From the NCBI GenBank assembly GCA_014361205.1, contig JACIVZ010000005.1, positions 1 to 42,445 of the forward strand: a stretch of 42,445 nucleotides of DNA, in the 5' to 3' direction. Below the pieces are notes generated by a model, which had not been told where the DNA came from, made no database searches, and was given only the letters and a program-made list of their open reading frames with translations. How positions within the stretch are numbered: position 1 is the first letter of the stretch; each line of letters opens with the position of its first letter. The translations under genes and the position numbers were made by a program. The stretch comes from Methanomethylovorans sp. Its GTDB lineage: Archaea > Halobacteriota > Methanosarcinia > Methanosarcinales > Methanosarcinaceae. This document shows, in pieces, positions 31,857 to 40,272 of the stretch.

Positions 31857-32993
31857 TTAATCGTCAGCTGCATTAAAGTATTCTGCAAGTTCATCTAAAA
31901 AACTTGGATTTAAATAAGAGGCTATACCCAAGTCCTGTATCTTTGATACTTTATCTTCCAGCTCGTAGAAAGAAATGTATCCACATACAGTTGAAAGGGG
32001 TTTTGCTAAACATTCAAAAGTGGGCCTGAGTATTTCTTTTTTAACTTTGTCACTTCTCTGTTCTGGTGCCACTAAATAAAGGTTGATCTCGAGATTAGGT
32101 TGAAGGGCTATTAAGTCGCTCATTCTCAAAAGACCAGAGTAAATAGAGGTTGTGGATTCGATCTCAAAGGCGGCAATAATTGAATTTCCTTTAAGCCATA
32201 ATACATCTATCAATTCAATTGTCTTTTGGGTTGCCTCGTTGAATTGTGTTGGCAGTTCGTTTATCATTCTTGGTATAGACTCAAAAGAATTGTTCTGAAA
32301 GGACTTAGAACGGTCGTTTTTTGCCACCCATACGTTAAGCCCCATCTTTGAGCCTAGATCCAAAAGATAATACTGTATTCTAGTGTGATCAGTATAATCA
32401 ATATTCTTGCTGTTCTTGTTTTCGTCGCTTGTTATTTCACCTTCATCACCTGGGACAGTAACAGCCTTTTTTTTCCCACCGGATTTTATCATATAACGGG
32501 GAATTCTTTTTAATTTACCAGGATCAATCTTTTTTGCAATGGGATTATTCTCAGCTTCACGTATAAATTCGTAAATGAGTTTTCCATCATCTTCTTTTAA
32601 TTTATTGGGACTGCCTCTTAAAAACCCCTTAAAACCACGTCTATCAGAAGGCTCCATGTAGAAACTAATTTTTCCCTCTAAGTCTTTCATTTGAACCCCA
32701 AATTCAGGATCTAGCAGAATTATAGGTTTGACTTCTAACCGAATGGGAAACTGAAGGGATTCTGAGCTATTATCCGCTTGCCATATTTTTCTAACATCAT
32801 TAGAAGGTCCAACTACTTCGAGTGCTCCTACCCAATGCATGATGCCAGTAATATAGCATAAGAGAATGTCTCCTTTTGCTATTTTAGCCACGGTATTTTT
32901 TCTACTCTCTCTAAAACCAGTAACATTTGCACCTGCATTTCTAAATTCATCCCAAGTAGTGCCTGTGAACAAGTCCAGCCAATAATTTACCAT
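31857..32993 (-). CDS. EVE domain fused to PD-(D/E)XK nuclease-like domain
   Basis: A 378-aa protein with two parts. Residues 1-150 form an EVE (PUA/ASCH-like) domain: NYWLDLFTGTTWDEF, GFRESRKNTVAKIAKGDILL, CYITGIMHWVGALEV. After a charged linker (150-200) comes a nuclease-like domain: HTRIQYYLLDLGSKMGLNVW, then D263 in ELIDVLWLKG and E277-I-E279 in AAFEIESTTSIYSGLLRMSD, the D...ExE core. EVE domains read modified bases, and fusions to nucleases are known as restriction systems, so this is probably a modification-dependent restriction enzyme. ATG 32993 is used because the EVE domain begins there; ATG 33074 would add 27 unlike residues. Neither has a good ribosome site. Confidence 0.75.
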   Translation of the reverse strand: MVNYWLDLFTGTTWDEFRNAGANVTGFRESRKNTVAKIAKGDILLCYITGIMHWVGALEVVGPSNDVRKIWQADNSSESLQFPIRLEVKPIILLDPEFGVQMKDLEGKISFYMEPSDRRGFKGFLRGSPNKLKEDDGKLIYEFIREAENNPIAKKIDPGKLKRIPRYMIKSGGKKKAVTVPGDEGEITSDENKNSKNIDYTDHTRIQYYLLDLGSKMGLNVWVAKNDRSKSFQNNSFESIPRMINELPTQFNEATQKTIELIDVLWLKGNSIIAAFEIESTTSIYSGLLRMSDLIALQPNLEINLYLVAPEQRSDKVKKEILRPTFECLAKPLSTVCGYISFYELEDKVSKIQDLGIASYLNPSFLDELAEYFNAADD

Positions 32994-33054
32994 TAATTTT
33001 TCAAATAAAGTACAGATTAAAATAATTTTCGTATAATCCCCTATAATAGTTTTT

Positions 33055-33290
33055 CTATTTGATTTTGAGTTCATTAGGAGTTAAGAGATATTGACCGATG
33101 TAAGGATCGATAAAGATATAGAACCCATTCTTAACTATCGCTTTAATAATAGGTGACTCTGTTTGTTCGGGTTTGATGGCTCCGACCCTGAACTTAACCA
33201 CAATGCAGCATTTCAGAAGGGTATGGTAAAAAAGTAAGTCCATGAAGAGACATTCGGTCACTTTGGCATTCCAACCAAGATGTCTTTAAC
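33055..33290 (-). pseudogene. DUF1016/YhcG nuclease fragment
   Basis: A short frame reads TECLFMDLLFYHTLLKCCIV and VKFRVGAIKPEQ, matching the core of DUF1016 (YhcG) PD-(D/E)XK proteins, where the usual form is F-x-I-D-L-L-F-Y-H followed by C-x-V-V-x-x-L-K-x-G-x-F-K-P-E. The sequence then departs from the family and ends in NELKIK. Just upstream, KDILVGMPK in another frame suggests a frameshift. Only this fragment is left, overlapping the possible long start of the EVE gene. Confidence 0.55.
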
Positions 33291-33312
33291 GATTTAGGAT
33301 CTTTAAAATATA

Positions 33313-34674
33313 TCAGACCTTTGGCCAATTCATTAGGAATAATTTAAAGTCTCTTTCGGAAATGCTGCAGATTTCCCCATCTTTTAATACTTCAAATCCT
33401 TTTTTTACAGCACAACTAACATGTTTACCCATGGAGCATGAATTAAGTTTTTCTTTTAAAAGTGAAGATGCTTCAGAGTATTTGCGTGGAACTTCTGCAA
33501 TATAAGTGCCATTTTCGATATAAAATGCAAAAACGTCCTTTGAAGTCCCATATTTAGCTTTGAAGCTATCTGCATGTTTGTAAATCCATACAGGTGGTCC
33601 CCTGTGTTTGCGTAATTGTGGCAGGGTGGCAGACATGAGTTCCAATAATATTATTGTTTTTTCCCCTGACCATGATCCTTTATTGAGAACCTTAAATTCG
33701 TGTGTTTCAAGTAATGAAACAACAGCCTGTTCCATCTTGTGTAACTGTGGATACAGTACATCTTCCACGACATCAGGAGTGTTGAATAGGATAGCAATAA
33801 AAGCAGTTCCACGAGATTTCATTTTCTGAAGCAATTCTGTATCGCTCATTAGGGTCACAGGTTTAGGGAAAAAGAAGTCCATTGTAGGACAAACCCTAAA
33901 TTGTCTGCAAGCATCAATAAAAAAGCAGAATTTATCGAGTGAAAGGGCTGCTGCAACATTACGTTTCGGATCAGTTGGGTCAATCACAACAAGTGGATCT
34001 GTATGCTGTATAGTTCCGTGGGATTTAAGGTCTATATATGTGCCGGGTTGCCATTCGCAGGCAGAGTTGATTACTTCTTCAAAGGAGCCGTATTTTATTA
34101 TTAGCAGTTCTGTCAGGTATCCCGAAAATCCCTGTGTCCGTAGTTCTGATCCATAGACACCTATACCTTTCATGAACTGCTTCAACAGTAAAACTTCCGA
34201 CTCAAGTCCATAAATATTCTTTTTTACAAATTCATTATGAAAGGGAGTTCTGTCAACTGCAGACCTGATGCAGGAAGCAGATTTCACTCTGAAACAAGGA
34301 ACAATGTCCACATCAAATCCTCTGTAGATCATGTTTATGTAAGGGTGTTCTGCATAACGCTCTTCGAAACTTTCCGCTTCTTTTGCTATCTTTCTTGCAA
34401 TTTCCATTCCATTTTTTTCAAGTTCTTCGTTACTGGTCTCGCTTGGAAACATTATAAATAAGTCAAGATCATGTGTACCTGATATCCACGTATTTCTGGC
34501 AGCTGAGCCAACAAGGGTAACAGAAACATCTTTAAGATTCATCCCATGAGCTATGTGTTCAATCTTTTTTCTAAGCAGTTCTGCAGTTTCTTCAAGATAA
34601 GCTCTTTCTTCATGTGTGGGGCTTATCTTTTTCAGGACATCATTTTTCAATTCTTTAAGTTCATTAGTTTCCAT
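33313..34674 (-). CDS. cca: CCA-adding tRNA nucleotidyltransferase, archaeal class I
   Basis: A 453-aa enzyme of normal length. The nucleotidyltransferase signature is VTLVGSAARNTWISGTHDLD with the DxD catalytic pair, and the third carboxylate is in GFDVDIVPCFRV. Central and tail domains include GVYGSELRTQGFSGYLTELL and FFFPKPVTL. It builds or repairs the CCA end of tRNAs. ATG 34674 (METNELKELKND) is chosen; ATG 34683 adds three residues, and neither has a ribosome site. It is the first core gene to the right of the accessory stretch. Confidence 0.95.
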   Translation of the reverse strand: METNELKELKNDVLKKISPTHEERAYLEETAELLRKKIEHIAHGMNLKDVSVTLVGSAARNTWISGTHDLDLFIMFPSETSNEELEKNGMEIARKIAKEAESFEERYAEHPYINMIYRGFDVDIVPCFRVKSASCIRSAVDRTPFHNEFVKKNIYGLESEVLLLKQFMKGIGVYGSELRTQGFSGYLTELLIIKYGSFEEVINSACEWQPGTYIDLKSHGTIQHTDPLVVIDPTDPKRNVAAALSLDKFCFFIDACRQFRVCPTMDFFFPKPVTLMSDTELLQKMKSRGTAFIAILFNTPDVVEDVLYPQLHKMEQAVVSLLETHEFKVLNKGSWSGEKTIILLELMSATLPQLRKHRGPPVWIYKHADSFKAKYGTSKDVFAFYIENGTYIAEVPRKYSEASSLLKEKLNSCSMGKHVSCAVKKGFEVLKDGEICSISERDFKLFLMNWPKV

Positions 34675-34683
34675 AAAAATCAT

Positions 34684-35084
34684 TTTGAATTTTCTGTTGC
34701 TGCTTATGTTGTGCCTGAAATGTTGTTCTTGAAGTTATAATTTATGGAGTTTTCCTCATTTTTGATAAATCATATATTGCCTGACGATCAAAGTTTACAT
34801 TATCTTTTTTTTCAATAACTATTTATTTTAGCCTAAAATCGAATATATTCTACAATGAATTTGTTCTTGCAATATATCCAACCTTTTAGTTGTAAATTCA
34901 ATACAAGGATATATATAAATATTTATATACAGGTAAAAATTAAGATATATAAATGATATGTATATTCCAAAGAATGATAGGTCGTATGTTCCTAATATAC
35001 TTATTTAAATGATTGTTTTTCAAATTGTCCGCAAATTTACTTGAGAACAAAAATCATAGCTTTATTTGAAACTGGTGGCGAAAT
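34684..35084. other. 400-bp AT-rich promoter region before the glycan cluster
   Basis: It holds the cca promoter on one side and that of the glycosyltransferase genes on the other. ATATATATAAATATTTATAT near 34908-34928 includes several possible TATA boxes. No open frame of interest is present. Confidence 0.45.
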
Positions 35085-36197
35085 ATGAAAATTTGTTTCA
35101 TTGCTGATGCAACTTCCATACATACAATAAGGTGGGTTGAATTTTTTTTAAAAAAAGGGCATGAAATTCATTTAATTACATATGAACCACCTGAAATCCC
35201 TGTCGAAGGTGTGAATATATATGTTGTAGATTCAGTGTTTAATAACCTGTATCTTGCTTTTCCTTTTCGTCACATAAAGATTATGAGGATTATAAAACAA
35301 ATAAAGCCTGATATAGTTCATGCGCATTTCATAACAAAATTCGGATTTCATGGTGCTTTGCTTGATTTCCATCCTTTTGTTATAAGTGCATGGGGAAGTG
35401 ATGTGCTGGTTCTTCCCCAAACCTCTAAATTATTGTTTTATTTTACTAAATTCAGCCTTAACAGGGCAGATTTGATCCACGCAGTTTCTGAATACATGGC
35501 AGAAGAAATCACCTCTTCTTTTTGTCTTTCAAAGCACAATATTAAGGTAATACCATTTGGAATCAACTCTAAACAATTCAATCCAGATGTAAAGGCAATT
35601 CAAACAAGAAAAATATTAGCAGAGGAAAATGATCCTATAGTTATAAGCGTGAGGAATTTTGAGCCAATATATAATATTGAATGCTTGATTAATGCAATTC
35701 CTCTTGTTCTTGCAAAAATTCCTAATACAAAGTTTCTGTTGCTTGGCAAAGGTACGCTTAGAAACAGATTACAAGAAATGACTGAAAATTTGGGAGTTTC
35801 AGGCAATGTCAAAATTCTTGGATTCGTCTCACATAGTGAACTTCAAAAATACTTTTCTTGTGCAAATGTTTATGTATCAACTTCATTGTCCGATAGTTTA
35901 GGTGTTTCAAATCTTGAAGCAATGGCTTGTGGATTGCCAGCTATTTTAACTGATATTTCTATAAACAAAGAGTTTATTAAAAAAGGGTTAAATTTTCATT
36001 TATTTCCTCCCGGCAATTCCAGGGTTCTTGCAGAAAAAATTGTTGAATTAATCCAACAAAATGATAGAACAAATTATATAAAGAATTATGAATTGATTTC
36101 AACTCAGTATGACTGGGAAGAAAATATGAATAAAATGGATAGTCTGTATTTTAAAATAGTTAATTGCAGAAAAAATCCTCTCGACTTAAAAGGATGA
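35085..36197 (+). CDS. glycosyltransferase family 4 protein
   Basis: A 370-aa GT-B enzyme. The N domain begins MKICFIADATSIHTIRWVEF with a glycosyltransferase 4-like acceptor domain (KPDIVHAHFITKFG, SAWGSDVLVLP). The C domain has VIPFGINSKQF, LLLGKGTLRNRL, and the donor-binding LSDSLGVSNLEAMACGLPAI, which includes the E-x7-E-like region of GT4. It adds a sugar from a nucleotide sugar to a lipid- or glycan-linked acceptor; the sugar is unknown. GGTGGCGA precedes ATG. It is the first gene of the glycan cluster and is followed 4 bp later by a second GT4. Confidence 0.88.
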   Translation: MKICFIADATSIHTIRWVEFFLKKGHEIHLITYEPPEIPVEGVNIYVVDSVFNNLYLAFPFRHIKIMRIIKQIKPDIVHAHFITKFGFHGALLDFHPFVISAWGSDVLVLPQTSKLLFYFTKFSLNRADLIHAVSEYMAEEITSSFCLSKHNIKVIPFGINSKQFNPDVKAIQTRKILAEENDPIVISVRNFEPIYNIECLINAIPLVLAKIPNTKFLLLGKGTLRNRLQEMTENLGVSGNVKILGFVSHSELQKYFSCANVYVSTSLSDSLGVSNLEAMACGLPAILTDISINKEFIKKGLNFHLFPPGNSRVLAEKIVELIQQNDRTNYIKNYELISTQYDWEENMNKMDSLYFKIVNCRKNPLDLKG

Positions 36198-36201
36198 AAA
36201 T

Positions 36202-37416
36202 ATGAATATACTGTTCATTGGAGAAATAAATAAAAACGATGGCGGCAGCAAAAGGATGATTCCTTTATTATCTCATGTGGTTAATAAAGGACATAATATT
36301 GCGTTGATTGTATATTCAGACGATTATGTTTACTTGAGTGATTCTATTAAAGGTGCAAAAATCTATCCATTTGACGCAAAATATCCTTCATTTTTATCCA
36401 AGATACATAAAATGAGTGGACCAGAAAAAGAATTAATCTTGTCAGTAAAGTCATTCTTGTCATCAATAAAAGTACTGAATCAATTTAATTCCGATATTAT
36501 CTACAGTTTTAATCCTCATCTTTACAGTGGAGGCGTGGGGTTAGTATGCTCAAAAATATTCAAAAAACCATTTGTTCTTGAATTTAGTGATATGTCATGG
36601 GAATGGAATAAATATGTACCCAAATCAAGCACAAGTAATTCTTTAATAAAACTATACGGTTTCCTTCAAAAGAAGATTTTAAAAAATGCAGATATGATTA
36701 TCACCACTCCTTATTTAAAAGAATATTGCATAGAAAATGGTATAAATCCTGCTAAAATACATATAATACCGTGCGGTGCAGACTTCAGTTTTTTCAATAA
36801 AAATGTAAATTTCAGAGATATCGTTAAAAAATACGAATTAGAAGGATTTAATGTAATTATGTATACAGGGGCTTTGTATAAGGCCTTTGGGATATCAGAT
36901 TTACTTGATGCACTTTGCATAGTTGTAAAAAAACACAGCAATACAAAACTTGTTTTAGTTGGCAGATATATCGAAAAAGAAATGAAAGAGTTCACTGAAA
37001 AGATTAAAACATATGGTCTTACAGATAATGTCGTTTTTGTTGAACTCCAACCCTATAGTGAAATTCCAAAATTCATAAATTCTGCAGATATTTGTGTAAA
37101 TCCTTTTCCCGGAAATCCCATATGCAGAGCGGGAAGTCCGGTGAAAGTTTTCGAATACATGATTTGCGGGAAACCTGTGGTTCACAGCGATCTCGAATGT
37201 GTTGAAGGTGTTATTATTGATGGATCAACCGGTTTATTGTACAAGGCAGATAACATTGAGGATCTGGCAGATAAAATCAATACTCTGATTGAAAATCCTC
37301 AATTACGCAAACAGCTTGGAGATGCTGCAGAAAAATTAATCTTAGAAAAATACACTTGGGATAAATTAGGAGACAAATTAATTGAATGTTTTATATCTTA
37401 TAAGAAATGTCTATAA
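36202..37416 (+). CDS. glycosyltransferase family 4 protein
   Basis: A 404-aa GT-B enzyme, different from its neighbour. N-terminal INKNDGGSKRMIPLLSHVV is the acceptor-domain start; PFVLEFSDMSWEWNKYVP and IITTPYLKEYCIENGI are in the cleft region. The donor domain has IPCGADFSFF, MYTGALYKAFGISDLLDALC, LVLVGRYIEKEM and AGSPVKVFEYMICGKPVVHS, with the conserved glutamate of GT4. AAAAGGATGA precedes the start. The last 10 bp overlap the methyltransferase gene, so the genes are one operon. Confidence 0.88.
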   Translation: MNILFIGEINKNDGGSKRMIPLLSHVVNKGHNIALIVYSDDYVYLSDSIKGAKIYPFDAKYPSFLSKIHKMSGPEKELILSVKSFLSSIKVLNQFNSDIIYSFNPHLYSGGVGLVCSKIFKKPFVLEFSDMSWEWNKYVPKSSTSNSLIKLYGFLQKKILKNADMIITTPYLKEYCIENGINPAKIHIIPCGADFSFFNKNVNFRDIVKKYELEGFNVIMYTGALYKAFGISDLLDALCIVVKKHSNTKLVLVGRYIEKEMKEFTEKIKTYGLTDNVVFVELQPYSEIPKFINSADICVNPFPGNPICRAGSPVKVFEYMICGKPVVHSDLECVEGVIIDGSTGLLYKADNIEDLADKINTLIENPQLRKQLGDAAEKLILEKYTWDKLGDKLIECFISYKKCL

Positions 37417-37844
37417 AACAGATATATATGAATGATAAAATATATGACAAAGAATTCTATGAGAACTGGTTTAGAAAATCAGATGCTGAAGATGATATTG
37501 GTTATCAAAATAATGCAAAGTATTTGTATTCAGTTATACCAGCTGAGTATTTAGATAAAATCAATAAAGTTGCTGAAGTTGGTGGCTGCACCGGTGGCAA
37601 TCTTTTTTATTTCGGCAAGTATAAAAACTTCCAAACACTTGATAATTATGAACTTTCTGAAGATGCAATAAATCATGGTAAACAGAGATATGTGAATGTA
37701 AATCAAATACATATGAACTTTTTAGAAGAATCTGTTCAGAAAAAATATGATTTGCTACTATTGTCAGATATCGTAGAGCATTTTAAGGACGATAATGGTT
37801 TTTTAGAAAAAATAAAAAAAAAAAACGGAATATATCGCTCTTAA
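37407..37844 (+). CDS. class I SAM-dependent methyltransferase, N-terminal part (frameshifted gene)
   Basis: 145 codons with the methyltransferase fold: motif I KVAEVGGCTGGNLFYFG, DNYELSEDAINHG after the second strand, and LLLLSDIVEHFKDDNGFLEK for motif III. The frame ends soon after a run of 12 A (37814-37825), reading KKKNGIYRS and stop. Shifting by one base at the run gives KKKTEYIALKMPIEKAIYTQ, which continues into the next frame as normal family sequence. So this and the following entry are one gene of about 280 codons. It begins inside the end of the upstream GT4 gene; a second ATG at 37428 is also possible. Confidence 0.75.
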   Translation: MSIKQIYMNDKIYDKEFYENWFRKSDAEDDIGYQNNAKYLYSVIPAEYLDKINKVAEVGGCTGGNLFYFGKYKNFQTLDNYELSEDAINHGKQRYVNVNQIHMNFLEESVQKKYDLLLLSDIVEHFKDDNGFLEKIKKKNGIYRS

Positions 37845-37845
37845 A

Positions 37846-38247
37846 ATGCCAATAGAAAAAGCGATTTACACTCAGTTGAAACGATATTTTTCAAGGAATC
37901 CAGTAGTTGTGGGAGAGAACCATCCAAGCGGCCATTATCATGAGTATACAGTTAAGGAAACATTATCTCTTATTAATAAACATTTTGAAATTTTATCATT
38001 TTTTCTGTATAGTATACAACAGGATAAAGAAGTTCTTGAATATAACAATGCGCGGTTTCATCAGAACAAAAAAATTAAAAAAATGTTTTACATGATGCAG
38101 AGGTTATTTTATAAATGTGTGCCCCTATCGGTATTTATCACTATTTTTGGAGGCAATGTATTTTTATTTGCAAAAACAAAAAATGATATAAATACGCGGA
38201 ATGAGAATTCTTATGAAAGTAATAACGATTGTCGGAACACGGCCTGA
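37846..38247 (+). CDS. class I SAM-dependent methyltransferase, C-terminal part (frameshifted gene)
   Basis: The remainder of the methyltransferase: MPIEKAIYTQLKRYFSRNPV, GENHPSGHYHEYTVKETLSL and LSVFITIFGGNVFLFAKTKN, typical of the second half of Methyltransf_23-like proteins in glycan clusters. The ATG at 37846 is an internal methionine of the full protein and has no ribosome site, so the piece is unlikely to be made on its own. The 3' end overlaps the epimerase gene by 35 nt. Confidence 0.65.
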   Translation: MPIEKAIYTQLKRYFSRNPVVVGENHPSGHYHEYTVKETLSLINKHFEILSFFLYSIQQDKEVLEYNNARFHQNKKIKKMFYMMQRLFYKCVPLSVFITIFGGNVFLFAKTKNDINTRNENSYESNNDCRNTA

Positions 38248-39292
38248 ACTTATCAGGTTATCAGAAATAATAAAGAAACTAGATAGGTATATGGATCATA
38301 TATTAGTCCATACGGGCCAAAACTTTGATTATGAGTTGAATGAGATATTTTTTGAGGAATTATCTATCCGAAAACCTGATTATTTTATGAACTCTAAAGC
38401 TGAGACACCTTTCAAACAGATTTCTCATATTTTAGAAAAAACAGAAGAAATACTATTGAAAGAAAAACCAGATGCTGTATTAATATTGGGTGATACTAAT
38501 TCAGGTTTGAGTGCAATAGTTGCCAAACGTTTAGGAATTCCTGTATTTCACATGGAAGCAGGTAATAGATGCTATTCTGATAAGGTTCCTGAAGAGATTA
38601 ATAGGAGAATTATTGATTCTTGTTCTGACATTTTGCTACCATATACACAAAGAAGCAGGGAACAGCTCTTGATGGAAGGATATCATCCCAGCAGAATATT
38701 TGTTACTGGAAATCCTATTGCTGAAATTATTAGAAAGAACATTGAAAAAGTAAACCATAGTAAAATACATGAAAATTTAGGTATAGAAAAAGATGAAAAA
38801 TATGTTTTAGTGACAGTGCACAGGGAAGAAAATGTTGATGATCCGAAATTGTTAGCAGGGATTTGTGATACTTTGTTATGTATTGCACATAAACACAAAG
38901 TGATTGTAAGTACTCATCCCCGTACAAGAAAAAGGCTTGAAAGAATTGAAATTGATTCCAATGATAATCTTGTCTTTATGAAACCATTTGGGTTTATAGA
39001 TTTTTTGAAATTGGAAATGAATGCATTTTGCATCATTACAGATTCAGGAACTGTTCAGGAAGAAGCTACCATTCTTTCAGTGCCATGTATTTTAATGAGG
39101 ACATCCACAGAACGACCCGAATTATTAGAATGTGGCGGAGTCTTCATGGCTGGGGTAAACAAAGATGATATACTGGACAGTTTTAATGTGATAGCAAATT
39201 CAACTGAACGCAATGAATGTATTCCATATGATTATCAGGACGATGTTTCTAATAAAATTGTTAAGATTCTTATGAGGTATAAGAATGTTTAA
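38213..39292 (+). CDS. UDP-N-acetylglucosamine 2-epimerase, non-hydrolysing (WbjD/CapG-like)
   Basis: A 359-aa enzyme starting MKVITIVGTRPELIRLSEII. Motifs are LVHTGQNFDYELNEIFFEEL, LILGDTNSGLSAIVAKRLG, FHMEAGNRCYSDKVPEEINR, VTVHREENVDD and DSGTVQEEATILSVPCILMR. The HTGQNFDYELNE and AGNRC-x-D-K-VPEEINR forms fit the WbjD/FnlC/CapG branch, which makes the last step to UDP-L-FucNAc, better than plain WecB. With the dehydratase that follows it suggests an N-acetyl-fucosamine-like sugar. ATG 38213 is chosen; ATG 38201 four codons earlier is possible. The end overlaps the next gene by 8 nt. Confidence 0.85.
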   Translation: MKVITIVGTRPELIRLSEIIKKLDRYMDHILVHTGQNFDYELNEIFFEELSIRKPDYFMNSKAETPFKQISHILEKTEEILLKEKPDAVLILGDTNSGLSAIVAKRLGIPVFHMEAGNRCYSDKVPEEINRRIIDSCSDILLPYTQRSREQLLMEGYHPSRIFVTGNPIAEIIRKNIEKVNHSKIHENLGIEKDEKYVLVTVHREENVDDPKLLAGICDTLLCIAHKHKVIVSTHPRTRKRLERIEIDSNDNLVFMKPFGFIDFLKLEMNAFCIITDSGTVQEEATILSVPCILMRTSTERPELLECGGVFMAGVNKDDILDSFNVIANSTERNECIPYDYQDDVSNKIVKILMRYKNV

Positions 39293-40271
39293 TAATCAAC
39301 GGATATTGATTACCGGGGGGAGTGGTTCATGGGGTAATGAGCTTACAAAACAATTGTTTGAAAAATATGACCCCAAAGAAATTATTATTTATTCTCGCAG
39401 TGAATTGCCGCAGGTTGAAATGCAGAGGCGGTTTAATGGCAATCAAAAATTGAAGTTTCTTATAGGTGATGTAAGAAACTTCCATACATTAACAGAATCC
39501 ATGAGAAATGTGGATTATGTATTCCATCTGGCTGCGCTTAAACATGTTCCAATATGTGAAAGCAATCCATGGCAATCTGTTGATACCAATATACTCGGAA
39601 CTGAAAATGTCATACGGGCTGCGATAATTAATAAAGTAAAACTGGTAATTGATGTTTCAACTGATAAGGCATGTGCTCCCATAAACATGTATGGTGTTTG
39701 TAAGTCTGTTGGAGAAAAGCTGATTATCCACGCCAACGAAAGAAGAAAAGACACAAGGTTTGTATGTATCAGAGCAGGTAATGTTATGGGAACCAGAGGT
39801 AGTATAATACCTTTTTTCAGAGACCTTATTAAAGCAGGAAAAGATGTGCCAATAACAGATTATCGCATGACCCGTTATTTTATGACATTAAAAGAAGCCA
39901 TAGGACTCTTGTTCAAGGCAGTAGAACACTGTCATGGCGGAGAGATATTTGTTATGAAGATGCCTGCCTGCAAAATCGTTGATCTTGCAGAGGTAATGAT
40001 CGAAGAATTGGGTGGAAAAAGCAAGCTTTATGAAATAGGTATACGCCCTGGAGAGAAACTTCATGAAGTTTTAATTTCTGAGTATGAAGCAAATGATACA
40101 ATAGTTTTTGATGATTCATATTATGTTATATTACCTTCCTTAAATGTGAATGGTGTTAGAGAACAATACCATCAATTCGAAAAGTTTTCCGGTAACAGCT
40201 ATTCATCTAATGATAAGTTAATGAGTAAAAGGGAAATTAGAGATAAATTGAAAAATGGAGGCTTTATTTAA
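39285..40271 (+). CDS. UDP-sugar 4,6-dehydratase (WbjB/CapE/FlaA1-like)
   Basis: A 328-aa short-chain dehydrogenase-type enzyme. NAD binding: RILITGGSGSWGNELTKQLF; then SRSELPQVEMQRRF, FLIGDVRNF, VFHLAALKHVPICESNPWQS, and the active-site region STDKACAPINMYGVCKSVGE, where M-Y-G-x-x-K replaces the usual YxxxK. That is the mark of the FlaA1/CapE inverting 4,6-dehydratases. It should convert UDP-GlcNAc to the 4-keto-6-deoxy sugar. The partner reductase (CapF/WbjC) is not in the window. The start overlaps the epimerase gene by 8 nt. Confidence 0.88.
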   Translation: MFNNQRILITGGSGSWGNELTKQLFEKYDPKEIIIYSRSELPQVEMQRRFNGNQKLKFLIGDVRNFHTLTESMRNVDYVFHLAALKHVPICESNPWQSVDTNILGTENVIRAAIINKVKLVIDVSTDKACAPINMYGVCKSVGEKLIIHANERRKDTRFVCIRAGNVMGTRGSIIPFFRDLIKAGKDVPITDYRMTRYFMTLKEAIGLLFKAVEHCHGGEIFVMKMPACKIVDLAEVMIEELGGKSKLYEIGIRPGEKLHEVLISEYEANDTIVFDDSYYVILPSLNVNGVREQYHQFEKFSGNSYSSNDKLMSKREIRDKLKNGGFI

Positions 40272-40272
40272 A

